Below are positions 1 through 13,475 of a stretch of 64,000 nucleotides of DNA, one piece after another (position 1 is the first letter of the stretch; each line of letters begins with the position of its first letter). Under the pieces are notes generated by a model. It had not been told where the DNA came from. It did no database searches and saw only the letters and a program-made list of their open reading frames with translations. The DNA comes from Aquanectria penicillioides (taxonomy: Eukaryota > Ascomycota > Sordariomycetes > Hypocreales > Nectriaceae). The stretch is from assembly GCA_003415625.1 (NCBI GenBank), contig PYIU01000003.1, forward strand, positions 3,844,001-3,908,000, written 5' to 3'. A program made the position numbers and the translations under genes.

Positions 1-1396
1 GTGCTGTGTTCCCTCCATGGCCAGACTAGGCAGGCCGACCTCACAATCAGCTCGATCAATGATCATCGGACGCCCGAGAAGGGCTGAAATTTGCCTTTGT
101 CAATATTAGCATCCATCTCCCGTCAGCATAGTGAGTGCTAGAATTACCAATCCCAGGTGTCCAGGACACACCAAACTCTCCGTTGGATCTCAAGCTCGAA
201 TTCAGGTACAGGGTCAGCTTTTGCCTCTTGGTGAATTGCTAGCGAACGATTAGCCGGGAGCACTTCAAGATCATGCATCGGTGTGGAAGAAGCCAGGGGC
301 ACATACACAGCTCCTGGGCTTCTCTGATAGCAGAGTTAAGCACATGCCAGCACTCAACGAAACGGGCCTCGGACTTGAACCAGTAGCAGGAGTGCAGAAG
401 CTGCTGGACGTTGACGAGGTGGCTATAGCCAATGGGAATGGTGCTGCTCAACTCGCGCGCAGCTTCATGGTACTGCTCCGTGAGTCTTTGGATGGTATCC
501 CCCAAGTCCACTTCTAGTTTCCTTTGTAGCTCGATATCGGTGTACTGGGAGGCACAGGCACAGACCATGAGGAGTAAACAGGTCCATTGGACGCAAAGGG
601 GTTTGTTCTCGGCGCGGTATGTCCACCATTTCTGATACTGATCCAAAAAGGACGGAGGATAGATTATATAGTAGTGGAAATTGACATTGTTGAGGAAGTT
701 TTGGACAAGGATATCTAAACAAGTGTCAAGATGAAAAGTCGGCAGCGAAATCCGTGGGCAGATAACTTACCAGTATAGGGTCTCGGTGGGATCACCTGCA
801 AAGCTCGCTCTAGCTGCGGGAAGATTTTGGGGTCTTTAATGTACTCTCGCGAGGATGCCTTGATGGCCTAGAGGAGAGCCAGAGCGGATTAGAGAATAGC
901 TCCTGGATGTAATAACGTTTAGAGTCAACATACCTCGTCCTGCGCAGTCAAACCATAGAGAACGTGAGTCGGCATATACCCTAAGGCATCAATGCCGTCG
1001 CTGTCCCCTTCTTCAATCTCAGATCCAACAGAGTCGGTGCTTATGTCATGGTGCAGGCGGCGCTTCCTCAGCGTTTCCTTGGCGGCTTTCTCGGCAGCTG
1101 GCTGATTGGAGTCCTTGAACCGACACTTGTCGGCCACCTTGCGCTTCTGGCAGTGGTTACAGGGCCACTCGCGGTTGCACTGGAGCATGGGTGTTAGTCG
1201 TTCCAACAACGTGGCAGTTTCCCAGGAAGGGTCATGATGAGGTTTCGGAAGGCATGGAGGGGATGCCGGCGCAAGGATGGGGATTAGGACAGATCGAGGC
1301 GTGGTGTGGTACCTTTTGCTTTCGACGAGAGCACTCTGTGCAAGCAGATCGAGCATAGCCATTGTCCTTGCCGGGGTCTTCAGTTGTTGTAGACAT
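1..1396 (-). CDS. Zn(II)2Cys6 fungal-specific transcription factor, 3' end outside window
   Basis: Nuclear DNA-binding regulator of the Gal4-type zinc-cluster family with the fungal-specific transcription factor middle domain. I reconstruct six exons: 1396-1313, 1179-934, 867-771, 714-307, 238-148 and 94 to beyond position 1; all junction phases agree. The zinc cluster has Cys19, 22, 29, 35, 38 and 47 (CX2CX6CX5CX2CX8C), and intron 1 falls between Lys28 and Cys29, inside the cluster. Exon 2 is basic then acidic. Exons 4-6 give the typical middle-domain signatures: a Trp/Tyr-rich segment, then EIQRRVWCVLDTWDWQ followed by LLGRPMIID. The start is the first ATG before the cluster. Introns use GTACCA, GTATGT, GTAAGT, GTATGT and GTAATT donors. 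The target genes and the remaining C-terminal part cannot be told from here. Confidence 0.88.
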
Positions 1397-3222
1397 CGCG
1401 AGGGTCCTCACTGAGAGGAAGATATTGTCGACAGAGGGAAACGTCAAGATCAGACCGAGGAACAAGCGGGACGAGGAGTATGCTCGCGTAATGGCTCTTG
1501 GGGAGAACACAATACTGTTCTACTCTGGCAATGGCAAGTAGAAACTGCAAAAACGAAGGAAGGGAAAAGAGAAAAGGGGTGAAAGGGAGACGGTGATGGA
1601 GAGAGAGTGGAGGAACTGAAGAGATCACCGTGGATGGGGAAGGCTGGTGAATTGACTGATTCGAAGGGGCCGCTGGCTGACTGGCTGACTTCCGGCAGAA
1701 AAGTGACAGGGCGACAGGCGACAAGCGGACACACAACGACGGAAAGGCAAACCCTGGCGATGGTGATGGGGTTTAGTGGAGAAAAGCTGGGCGGCCGTTG
1801 TTGAGAAGCACCCGCCCGCCTGCAGATCAGTCAGGTGGGTGGCACACGGGAAAAGAGATGCATCGTTTTCTGTTGCTAAATTTCTCGCTCATCAGAAGTA
1901 GCTGTGAGTGGACGCCAGGGTTGATGAGAGGGCCACCGAGTAGGGAGAGATGTGGAGACCAGTCGTGTGGTGACGAGGCGATGGACGATGGAAACCAGGG
2001 GAGGTGAGAATCGAAGATCCGATGAGACGGGATGAGAGACAGGGATGCCGGTTCGCGTGTGGAATCTCTCGCCTCGATGCCATCCTCTCCCAAGTTTCTT
2101 CGTCCTTGCCGTCCGTCGCGGCTGTCGCTCCGACCTACCGAGCCATTGACACTTTGACCCATTAAACCGCCAACGCAAGCTCGGGATCTTTTGTCTGTGG
2201 CTCCTTTCTGGCTCCTTTCTCTGGCCCGGGTCCGGATCCGACTCTAGCTTCCTCTTCACTCTTCTTCTTCGCACCTTCAGTTGCGACTTTGTCGGGCTGC
2301 CCCGACTCCCGACTCAGGTCAGATCTGGCCTGGCCTGGCCTGGCTTAGTCTAGCCTGACCCAACACCAAGTCACCAACCAAAGACTGCACACTTCCCCCG
2401 ACCCCGCGGGCTGGTCCTGTTCGTCGTGTTGCTTTGCTGCTGTGTGGTGGGTGGGGGGGACAATTGAGTCGAATCATATCAAGTCAAGTCGAGCCGAATC
2501 GAATATGCAATGTGCAGTATGTAACGTGCGACCTGGACCCTTAAGCCAGACTCTGTCTGGGACGAATCAAACCTGCCTCGTACCGTCTGACGCCGTCAGT
2601 GTGAGGGTGGCAAGTGCCGTGGCTTCTTGCTCCCCGGCTGCTGGCTGCCGGAAGCCTCGAACCCACATCGCCGCCATCCGTTACCTCGTCTGCGGGGTTT
2701 CCCTTAAGCTGCTTTTGAGCTGCTCTGGAGACTGGGTCCTTTCCGTGCCCTGGCCTCATGCGGCGGCTTGCGTGGGCATCCATCCCTCACACCCAAAACT
2801 CCAACGCCCGTCTGTCCCTCGCCTCGTCAGTTGGTCTGTCATGTCCATCCCCTCCACGCCTCTCCGTCTCGTCCGCCTTCGACATTGCACAGCACTTTTG
2901 CCATATCGTCGCACAGGTCCACCAAATTGTCTTTGTCGGCGTCGCGAACCCCGGCCCCTCAGCTCTTGTCGACGCTGCCCCCGCCACTGAGAACCGACCT
3001 GGCCCCGCCAATCAGTGTGCCGTTATGTTGGCATCCCGGGTTCCGAAGCGAGAGCTGAAAGACGACTCTGAAGCAAATGAAGAGATACAGGTCGCATTGC
3101 TGGGTCGTCCTTTTTCACTCGCCACCATTGAGATCATTGGGTCTGCAAGCAGTATTTGTTGCTGCTGCCAATGCGAGCACAAGCAGATCATCCCCCCTCC
3201 TCCCTTTTCGGGCCGGTGTCTC
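1397..3222. other. Intergenic region, no gene recognised
   Basis: This is upstream DNA of the transcription factor. Open frames exist on both strands, but their translations are low-complexity (Ser/Pro/Arg-rich), overlap each other, and contain no motif or plausible splice pattern. A short tandem of TGGCC-type pentamers lies near 2325-2345. It probably holds the promoter and 5' leader of the minus-strand regulator. I see no RNA gene. Confidence 0.5.
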
Positions 3223-3732
3223 TCATCGATTCGCCTGTCGCGTCGAGGGAAGTCGAGCGGGGGTACTCCCCACGCAGCTGGCATGCAAGTCGCGTCGACC
3301 CTGTCCAAGAGAGGAGTCGGTCAACACAGCGAGCTCAGCCAACCGCCTGGGGACCTGCCCCATACCGTGTTGCGCCATCTTCAAGTAACCATAAACTAGG
3401 TAACAGCCAGGCGGAAGCACAGGGCCTGGAGGTGCTGGCGTTGGCGTCGGTGATGGTGCAACGGTTCCCAAGGCTTCCTGCATCCTGCATATGCAATCCT
3501 TGCACCCTCCTTCGTGCCAAAATATCCCCTCCTGGGCTGTCAATGTGACGCCGCCGTTGTGAGTCGCTTGGAATTTAGCCCGTACAGTGCATCTGCACCG
3601 TAGTACGTCTTGTCCCGCACGTGGGGGGAGGCCACAGAGTCCACAAACTTCACCAAGTCCAAAAACCCTCCTAGTGCAATCGTAAAAGTCGACGACGATC
3701 AGCCCCAGGAGGGGGAGGAGGAGGAGGCGCAT
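3223..3732 (-). CDS. Candidate small secreted cysteine-rich protein
   Basis: I do not recognise a family. The frame has an upstream ATG at 3750, but the one at 3732 is directly followed by a leucine-rich hydrophobic stretch (RLLLLPLLGLIVV) resembling a signal peptide. About nine cysteines then follow, arranged as VCGLC, RCRC and GCKDCIC, with a proline/threonine-rich tail (APSPTPTPAPPGP). The C-terminus is uncertain: the frame runs to 3223, but a possible intron (donor GTATGG near 3365, acceptor ACAG near 3302) would change the end. Codon use is ordinary for the region. The position next to an AT-rich, RIP-mutated island is a setting where fungal effectors are often found, but that is context only. 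It may be a chance frame. Confidence 0.33.
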   Translation of the reverse strand: MRLLLLPLLGLIVVDFYDCTRRVFGLGEVCGLCGLPPRAGQDVLRCRCTVRAKFQATHNGGVTLTAQEGIFWHEGGCKDCICRMQEALGTVAPSPTPTPAPPGPVLPPGCYLVYGYLKMAQHGMGQVPRRLAELAVLTDSSLGQGRRDLHASCVGSTPARLPSTRQANR

Positions 3733-3750
3733 GGTACAATGCAATACCAA

Positions 3751-5353
3751 TCCTCAACGAGGACGGGCTGATGAAACGAAAACTGCGACAGCCTCGCACT
3801 GCATTCGCGCAGTCTCAAAGCCAGGATCAGTCGTGTAATAAGCGCTTATTGTCTGGCGTTGGTGGTGGTGGTGGTGGGTGAACAAGTCAGTCTCTGAGAC
3901 AAGGTCTGACCAAAGTGGGTTGCAGTGGCACATAGACGAATCTTGCCGTTCGACTCATCAGTCTATGCCCCGGTTCCCAGTTCCCGGTCGTTCGTGACAG
4001 GCCTCATCGCGACGAGAGTCATGGAGGACTTGCCACTGCCGGCCGCCGGGACGTGCAGTTGTCTCAGGAATTCGATTTGCAAGGGCGTCATGGTTATGCC
4101 CGGGGCTGTTGGTGTTCTAGCTGGCAGGTTGATGTTGATGATGATGGCCTGGCCCCATTGTGGGACAGCAACAAAGAGGAACAAGCGTGTCCATCTACCT
4201 CATACGGCGTATCGGATCCCCCCGGTGGGATAAATCGACGAGATGGATGCTTCGGTGGCTCTATAGTGCCCACCTCCGTTCAAAACCATGCAATGGCTGT
4301 GGTTTACCTGCCCGTGTAATACATAATGCACCACCATCCAAGAACTTGCCTTAGCTACCTAGCACCGGGAAGCCACAAATAGCGACGAGACGGAGTCCTT
4401 GGAGATTAGGAAGCTCGACCTCTGGGTTCCGCGAAAAGGAATAATCCGGTGCTAGGGCTACCGGTATTTTCGCTCGAGGCATTGAACGGCGAAGTCGTGC
4501 GCCGAAAGAAGGTGAAGTGCGGAATTGCCAAAGGTAGGAAAAGTCGGAGCACTTTTCTTGCTAGGAAAAAGACAGCAGGAGATGCCTCCCTTTTAGCTGA
4601 GAAAAAAAAAAGGGCCCGCACACTCTCTCGCTCACCAACAAACAAAAGATTTTCCATCGATCTCTCCTACACGGTTATATGAAGCCCGTCAACGAGCCCC
4701 AGACCCCCCCGAAGCCCGAGAATCTTCGGGTCAGGCCATAAGCGGGGCGGCATGTCGCATATGCAGACATATCCAGTACCGTCCGTTCAGGCGCACACAC
4801 ACATGCGTTCGTTCAGCGCCGGGCGACCCGAAAATGGCCGCCAACATGGTTCCAAGTGGACCTCTCGAGGGGAACACTCTCACAAGGTATTCGGCCTGGT
4901 ACCATCTGATAATCAAGAAGCAGATCCGGGGTTGGAGGCTCTTCCATCGCGGCACGGCCGTCCCAACGGCCTGATCGTACTTTTAGTTCCCATACCTCCT
5001 GTGCAATGCAATGAATGCCCTGTGCCCTCACGTATACGCCAGGCACGGCTTGTTGAACGCTGCCCCGGTATATACACCTTGCTCGGGCAACGGAATCCTT
5101 AACTATGTACAATCTACCCTGGCTGGGACTCTTTCATCATAATGCGGGTGAGATATTACCATCATAGCCATGGAAAGCCCAATACCTACAGGGGGTCCCA
5201 ATGTACTCTGGTGTCTGTTTCCCCGTACGTACCTGTCCACCCCGGGAGAGTCCTAATTTGAGATAACCACAGACCATTCGCCCACCACAGGTGCAACCAA
5301 GGACACGCCCTCTCCACAAATGCTACTGTCCGGCCCCGCCAGTCGCCGCCCTA
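3751..5353. other. Intergenic region up to the AT-rich island
   Basis: Short overlapping frames only, none with a recognisable domain. A GGT/GTG run lies near 3855-3880 and an A10 tract near 4603. The base composition is normal right up to the inverted repeat at 5354, so the change to AT-rich DNA is abrupt. I see nothing else. Confidence 0.5.
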
Positions 5354-5398
5354 AGGGCCTGATCGGCTCGACCGGACAACCTGACAACCGGACAAAAA
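5354..5398 (+). repeat. Left terminal inverted repeat of the island (45 bp)
   Basis: The segment begins AGGGCCTGATCGG and ends ACCGGACAAAAA. Its reverse complement recurs at 31518-31562 with 43 of 45 positions identical; the differences are one G/A and one A/T. It is GC-rich and not RIP-degraded, unlike the DNA inside. Such a pair is what the two ends of a cut-and-paste DNA transposon look like. The bases directly outside the two copies (CCCTA on the left, AAAAC on the right) do not form an obvious target-site duplication. Confidence 0.8.
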
Positions 5399-5790
5399 AA
5401 GAGACTTGGCCTGCACAATTTTAGTGCGACTTTCCTCATGTACTGTCCCACACTTACAATAACCCACCTATTCCTATTTCGAATAGCTTCCTTCACTGCC
5501 TTTCAACCCCGCTGCAGCCTTATGTGTAGAATCTATAGAATTTTGCAATAGTAAGGCTATAATATTATTATAAGAGACTCCTTTCCTTATATATTTTCTC
5601 CTTAAGTATAAGCACTATTAGTTCTAATGCTAGTATGCAAATTAACTAAATTGAAGACTAGCTAATTATCCTAAGGGAAGTTAAACTTATAGGGCTAGAG
5701 GTAGTCTAAAGCCTAAAGCCTTTATTTCCTTACTTATTTACTTAATATATAGCGGTATAATAGGCTTTATAGCCAAAAGTCCTTAATTAT
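5399..5790. other. Transition zone and unclassified AT-rich remnant
   Basis: The first 120 bases inside the left inverted repeat are of normal composition; from about 5520 the DNA becomes AT-rich. No frame, RNA or repeat match to the rest of the window was recognised. It may be the internal end of the DNA transposon whose terminus is at 5354. Confidence 0.4.
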
Positions 5791-5983
5791 TGTAAGGGTT
5801 GGCTGATTAGGGTGATATAAAATAGGTCTTTAGGTGACTTGTGTATTGTATGTAAGCTTTAACTTGCTAAGCATTAGTCTACCGCTCAGCAATATATCTT
5901 TTATCTAAGGTATAGCGGTATACCTATATAGCTATGCTTAAGAGCCCCACTATCTATTAAGGTAAGTCCTCTATCTCTTTATA
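5791..5983 (-). repeat. LTR 1 of the gypsy array (193 bp)
   Basis: On the plus strand it starts TGTAAGGGTT and ends CTCTTTATA (CA mutated to TA). Similarity to the other LTR copies begins exactly at the TG, with unrelated sequence before it, which fixes the boundary. It retains the motif GTCTACCGCT common to most copies. Confidence 0.8.
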
Positions 5984-6003
5984 ATTATCTCCCTTTCTTT
6001 TAA
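5984..6003 (-). other. Polypurine tract of gypsy copy A
   Basis: Read on the minus strand, the bases directly before the LTR are purine-rich (AAAAGAAAGGGAGA followed by TAAT). This is the expected position and composition of the plus-strand primer of an LTR retrotransposon, and it supports minus-strand orientation. Confidence 0.55.
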
Positions 6004-9000
6004 GCTTAGTCCTTTAGGCTTGAGATTATTACTGCTTATATATGCATTATAATTGCCCTATAATTTATTTATATATATGCCTAAATATTTTATAATTGTT
6101 TATTAGTTTTGCAATAATTATTATAAGTTATATTTATATAATATTATTATTATTATTATTTTATATTATAATAGTTTATTTTAATTAATAGTAATTTATT
6201 ATAATATAAATTGCTTTATAATATTTAATTAATAGCTTATTGTATAAACTTTAATTTTTTTTTTTTCTTTTTATATTTTATATAATAGTTTAATTTATTT
6301 ACTATACTTTTATTAAACCTTTTATAATATCTTTTCTTTTTTAAGCCCCTTTAGTATTAGCCTATTAAAAATAGTATTATAGTAATCCCTTTATTAATTA
6401 ATTTATAAATAAAAGTCTTTATTTTTATTGCCTTTTATAAAAATATAATAATTTTTCCTTTATTTACTATATTAGTTTATAGACTGCTTAATATATAGTT
6501 TATTAAGGTATTAATTAATTTTATAGTATAGTATATTATTTAATATTTTTTATTTATTTTTTATTTACTTTATTTAAATTTTTAATAAGCTTTAGCTAAC
6601 TGCAATTTAATACTAAAATTGCCTTACTAAAGCCTATTTTATTAATAAGCCTAACTTTAATAATAACCCTTTTTTATATATTAAGCATTAGTGCTTTATA
6701 TATACTATTAAGTTTACTGCTAATACTTAATATTATATTTATAATGCTATTAAAAAAGGCCTTTATTGCTATATTATTTTTACTATATAGTTTGCTTAGT
6801 ATTAACTTAAGGAAATAGCTTTACTCTATAATCTCTTTATTTTAAATTTTTAATCTTAAGTAAGTATTTCTTTATTAATTATTTATTAATTATTTATTGC
6901 TAATTTATATTAATATTAATTTATTTTTAATAGTCTTAAGTACTTTTATAGTTATTTTGCCTTAATTATTTCTTTTTATACTTATAATAATAGTTTGCTC
7001 TATAATTTAAATTGCTTATTTAATGCCCTTTAGTATATATATAAAATTTCTATAAATATTATTAAGAAATATAGTTTATTTAAATAGCTAATTGCAATAG
7101 CCTTTTATATATTAAAAGCCTTATAGCTCTATTATAAGAATTTTACTCCTTAAGTTACTATAAAGTATACTAACTGCCCCTTTATTTATTATAAAGCAAT
7201 TAATAGCCCTTTATTTAATAATATTAAGAGTTTTAGCCTTAATAATAAAGGCAATATTTCTAATAGTAAGTTATTTATAGCTAGTAATATAGATAGTATC
7301 TCTATTTATACTATTAATAAATATACTGCCTTTATTATACTTTTTATTAAATCTATTAAATCTTAAGGTAAGTCTATTATTAGGCCTAAAAAGCTTATAG
7401 CTCTATTAATTACTTGCCTTTCTATAAACATTTAATGCTTTACTTTAGCTTTAAAAACTAATATTATAGTATTGGCCTATTTAAGTATTCCCTTTTTATT
7501 TAATAAGAATTTATATAAGGCTTTACTGCCCTCTTTTTAATCTCCTTTTAAAAGGCAGGCAGCCCCTACTATTATATTGCTAATACCTATTATTAATAGT
7601 ATTATTAGCTTATTGTATGCTTAATAATCTATTATACTTTTTTTAATTTTAGCTTAATTTTTTAGAAATGCATTTAACTTTACTATTAGTAATAGCAATA
7701 ATAATAATAAAAATATCTTTATTGCTATTTCTATTTATAAGGGTAAGAGTAAGCATTTAATAAGCGCTTATTGCTCTTTTAGTTCTATTATTACTATACC
7801 TTTATTTTTTTTAGCAATCTTAAAGCCTTTTGCTTTCTTTTTTAGCCTTATAGTAAAGAAACCTAAAGTTGCTTTTATATTAAAAAAGGCTAAAGTAGCT
7901 TTTATATTAAAAAAGGTAAGGGCTACTTTTACTATTATAATTTATTATAGTGCTTATTAAGCGCTAAAAAAGTCTATTTAATTATTTATTAATTTTTATT
8001 AATATATTTTAGTTTTTTATTTAATAGTTAATTTAAATATAGTAACCTTTAATAGTATTTTCTTTATTATTATATTATTTTACTCTTTTTGCTATATAGC
8101 AATCTATAATAGTATTAAATATAGTTTTTTAGTAAATTAATTAATAGTTAATCTTTTAATTAATTGATTTAATATATATTTATTAACTATTAATTAATTA
8201 TTTAGTATTATAGTTTATTATTTTATTTTTAGTGGATTTGCTTTATTTACTTATAGTATTTATATACTTTATTTTATATATTTATTAAATAATTTAAAGG
8301 CTTTTAGGTATTATATTCTATTAGCTATTTTAATTACTTAATTTAATAAAATTTATTTTCCTTTATCTTTTTATAGAATACTATTTCTTTAACCTTTTAT
8401 TTATCTTTTTTATCTTTTAGCTTATAAAGGCTAATTAATTATTTATTATTAGCTTAATATACTTTTAATTATAGTTCTAAAAGCACTATTAAAAATATAT
8501 TATGCATTTTTTAGTATTATTTTAGTAAGTATACTTAATATATCTATTTACTAACTCTATTAGCTATTATAACCTTAATAAATCTTAAAGCTAGCTTTTT
8601 ATTCTTAAAGTAGAAATTTTTAGTAGATAGCCCTACTATATTTTTTTTTATACTCTTTAGGCATATAGTTTTTATTATAATACTTAACTTAAGACTTTAC
8701 TGCCTATTGCTAATACTTTTGCATTTTATTATATATTTATTAAATAGTTATAATACATTTTATAATGCCTTAAACTTAAATCTTTATTTATTATAAAATA
8801 TATTTTATAACCCTTAGGTAATAACTATAAAGGGCTTATATTAATAATATACTAATAGTACTATATTAGCTATTATTATATATAAATTTTGCTTTTAGGA
8901 ATTATACTGCCTATCTTTAGAGTAAGCCTTTAATATATACTTATAGATACTTCTTTAGGATTTAATTAATGCACTTTATTTAGCTATTTATTTAGGGATA

Positions 9001-10929
9001 GTGCATTATAAATAGTTAATAAATAATTACTTACTTTTTTATTAAGTCTTTTTAAAACTAGCTAATAAAAAGCTTATTTCTATTGCTTATAATACCTTTT
9101 AAAGTACTAAATTAATATTCTATTTGCTTATAGAGTAATTTTGCTAATTGCACTACTATAAGTGACTTTTTAATAAGGATAAATATAGTATACTTTATTA
9201 TATAGTATATAATTACTAAAATTGCATTATATTCCTTACTATTAAAGTGGGCGCTATTAGGCAGCCCTATAATAAAGTCTATACTTATTTCTTAAAATAG
9301 ATATATTAGTAATAGCAATAATTAAAGTTGCCTATAAGGCCTATACTTTAGTATATATATGCTTTAATATTGCTAATATTATAGTATATAGTCTTTTATA
9401 TTTTCTATAATATTCTTTTAATAGAATTTTTAGCTAATAAAATCTAAGGTCTTAATAGCTTTTATATACTCTATTTTAGGGTTATTATAGTGCTTTTATA
9501 GAATCTCTATTTATAATGTTCTTTAGTTAGGAATTATTAATCTTTCTTTATAGAAAAGAGTATTTTATTTATTATAATAATAGTTTTTTTTCTTTTTAGC
9601 TATTAAATAAATCTTTATTATTTACTATTAATAAAATTTATTATTAGCCTATAGTCTATAGATAAGGTCTTTTAGCTTATAAAATAATTGCAATAGAAAT
9701 GCTATTTTACTTTCTATAAGCTTAATTATAATTAAGTATAAAATATACTATTTTAATATAGTAACCCTAGCTTTAAGCAATTCCTTTTAATTAGTCTTTT
9801 TTACTGCTATTTATTAAGTATGCTTTAATTGCTATATAATAGCACTACCCCCCTTTTAGGTATATATAGTAATAATAGAAATAATTAAGCTTTAATAGTA
9901 ACTATTTAATCTAATAGTTAAACCTAGCCTTAAAGGTAAAGATACCTTTCTTCCTTTAACTATTATAGGCTTTACTCTTTTAAGGCTGGCTTTTATAGCT
10001 TATATATATACCCTAATAGTTAGGGTTTTACCCTTTAAACCTATAATTATTCTATATATATCTAGCAATAGCTTATCTATTAACTAAAGCTTTATTAATA
10101 GTATAGGGATTATATTTTAATAGAAGATTTTTTCTTATATATAATTAAGATATTTAAATAGTCTATTAGCTAGATTTAACTTCTTTAGCTAATACTATAT
10201 ATTAAAGTTAAAGGGTGCTAATTAATAAACTTAATAGGCAAGCCTTCCTTAAAGGTTTTATGCTAATATAAAGACTATATCTTTTAGGGCTTTATAATCT
10301 ATTAATATTAAAAACTTTTTTAATAGTTTTAATAGATAATAGCTTTAATGCTTTAGGCTTTTTATAATAGCTAAAAGCTTCTATTAGCCTATTGTTTAGT
10401 ATTGTTCTATATTTAAGAGCTTTTTTAATTAATATATAATTAGTCTCTATTAGTTCCCTATTAATTAAAATAAAATACTAGCTATTGCCTTAAGGGATAT
10501 ATCTATCTTTACTTTAGTGTATAGAGTAAAGTTTTAGTATTATAAAACAGTTATAAAATAAAAAGCCTCCTTTAGTTCTTAAAATGCCTTTTTAGCTTTT
10601 AGGCTTTAAATAAACTCTTTTATTTTATAGCCTTTTTTACTGCCTTTTAGCATTACTATTAATAGGCTAGTTATACTTAAGTATTTTAGGATAAATTTCC
10701 TATAGAAATTGCAAAAGCCTAAAAATACCTAAACCTCTTAATATATTTAAAGTAGCTTCTATTTAATAACTACTTATACTTTACTTAATTCTATTTTTAG
10801 GCCTTTTTAAGTTATTATATACTTTAGGAACTTTATTTTTTATTAATAGAATATATATTTAAATAGCTTAATATATAATTATACTTTATAAAGTCTTTAT
10901 AAAACCTTTAATATATCCTTAATATATTA

Positions 10930-10980
10930 TTTTTATATTTTAAAGTATATAATAATATTATTTAAATATACTATATAATA
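10930..10980 (-). pseudogene. Decayed gypsy reverse transcriptase motif, copy A
   Basis: Minus-strand translation gives YIVYLNNIIIYFKI, recognisable as the catalytic Y-x-D-D box of a Ty3/gypsy reverse transcriptase (YLDDIxIYS) in which both Asp codons have become Asn codons by G-to-A change. A stop follows directly. It is therefore non-functional. Confidence 0.75.
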
Positions 10981-13475
10981 TATATTTAGCAATTTAGTAA
11001 GTATTTAATAGATATATACTTAAAAAGTGGCTAATATATTAATTAAACTAAATAGCATTACTATATATTTAAAGTGTTTATATTTTATTTAAAATATAGT
11101 CTTTTAGCAATTATTAAACTTAATATAAATTTAGTAATAGGCATTTTAAATATTAATCTTTAAAATTTATTTTATATTAGCTAAGCAATTTAATAAGTTC
11201 TCTATTAATAGCAATAAATAGCAATTTTTAATAGTTATAGCATTAAAACCTTAATAATCTATATATAATTATAGCATTTTATTCTTTTTTAGTATAAATA
11301 ATATAAAGGCTTTTGCCTTATTTATAAAGGTATTAATTTATTTATTTACTATATTTTTAGCAATATACTCTCTTAAGGCTTCTATCTATTAGCTATTAAT
11401 TAAGTATATTAAACTATATAGTAGCTTTTTGCCCTTCTAAAGGTTAATATTATACTCTACCCCTTTTAGAAGTAGCAGCCCTTTAATAGCTTTCTTACTA
11501 AATATTTCTTATTTAAACTTTAGCTCTAAAGGCAATACTTCTAAAGCTAGCTTTAGCTCTTTACTTAATTTAGCTATTAGTTGCTTATTTAGTAATAGTA
11601 TGCTATATATATATATAACTTAAGCTTGCTCTTTATTTTATAGAAGTTCTTTTATAAATGCTTTTAAATTAATTAAAGATATAGGCTTATAGTTTTAAGT
11701 TATAGTTTAAATATTAATCTTTATTCCTTTCTTCTTTATAAAGGCATTAAAGAGAAGTAAGTTACTAGCCCCTTTAGGGTATAGCATTTTAATAAATATT
11801 TACTTAATTTTTTAAAGAAAACCCTTTAAATAAATTAAGAAAAATATTAGTATATATATATTACTAAAAGGAGTTACTTTATCCTAAAAATCTTATAAGC
11901 TAAATGCCTTTTAATCTTTAGCTAAATATAGATCTAGCTTCTTAATTAATCTTATATTAATAAGGTTAATTTATATATAGATATCTATATTTATATAAAC
12001 CTTAACTTTAATATGCCCTTAAAGGGCAATTGCTTTATTTATAATAATATTTTTAATTAAAATTATCTTTAGTTTTAATATAGAAACTTTAGCTATAGTC
12101 CCTATATTTTTTTATTTTTTAAGGAGTCTTAAGGTTCCTTAAGTATAGTACTAATAGATTAAATCTATATATATTTTTATAGTTAAACTAGCTTTAGCTT
12201 ATAGCTTTAGTCCTTAAAGCCCTTCTTAAATAGCCTATAGTTTATAGCTAAATAGCCTAGCCTATTATAGTTATAGTAATATAATTAATTTAACTTACTG
12301 CCTTTTGGCTTATTGCTATATAATTATTATTTTTATAATTTGCCTAAAGTATATAAACCCTTTAGGCTATAGAAACTTATGCCCCCTTTAGATAAAGGCC
12401 TTAAATAGCTTTTTAAATAGATTGCTTTTTAAGGTTTATTTAAGCTATTAAAAAAATAGCTTCTTTTATAATTCTTACTTAAAGCTTATTTATTTTCTTC
12501 TTTAATATAGGCCTATAGCCTTTTTACTTTATAAGCTATATCCTTTAGTTTTAAAAGGTTTATTTACTTATAGTTTATTTCCTTCTTTAAGGATTTCTAT
12601 AAGCTATAGTAGTATTAATAGGCCCTATCCTTACTTTTTTCTTTATAGTTTAGAGTCCTTAAGGATAGATATATTGCGCTTTAAGCATAAAAGTAATCTA
12701 TTAGGGACTGCTTAATAGACTATTAAAGTTCTAATAGCTTATTTTATAATTTCCTTTTTTAAAGGTTTAAGTCTATATATTTCTTTTGCATAAAATTAAT
12801 AAAGTCTTACTATAAAGAGCTCTTTAGGCTCTTTTTATAGTTCTTTTATTAAGTTTATAGACTAAAGTTAAATTTAATTATTGCCTATTATATTTTCTAT
12901 ATATTAATATAGCCTAATTGAAAATTATTTATTAATTTAATAGCTTTTATTTAATTATTAATCTCTATATTTATTGCATTTTCTATAAAAGTTTTATAAT
13001 TATAAAATAAAGGTTTTTTATAATTTCTTTTTAAGTTTATTATAAAGCAATTAATTAATTATTTTAAGATCTATATTTATATTAATTGCTACTTTATTAT
13101 TATTAACTATTATTTAATAAGCATTTAAATAATTTATTATAAGGCCCTACCTTATAGCTCCTTTATGCTTTATTATAAAGGCATATTATATTTATTAAAT
13201 ATTCTTTAATAGATTTATTTGCCTTAAGATATTAATCTTAAGTTATAGCCTAATTAATATATATAGAAGTCTATTAATGCATTTTATCTTAAACTCCTTA
13301 AAGCTTCTTTAGCTATTAGCCTATTAATAGAATTCTAATCGATTGGTTTTAAGGGCTATTAATATCCCCTTTCCTTTTAAAATTAAAAAATAATTAGCTT
13401 ATTAAAGTTATATTACTAATATATTAGCAATCCCTTAAGTTATTTATTAATTAATTATATAGTTCCCTTTATTTT

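Noticed and set aside
2758..3399. 213-codon plus-strand frame
   Set aside because: No motif, no relation to neighbours, and it overlaps several equally long frames; composition-driven.
5346..5362. Telomere-like CCCTAA/TAAGGG bases at the left island edge
   Set aside because: Only a single partial unit occurs and it is part of the inverted repeat end; there is no telomeric array.
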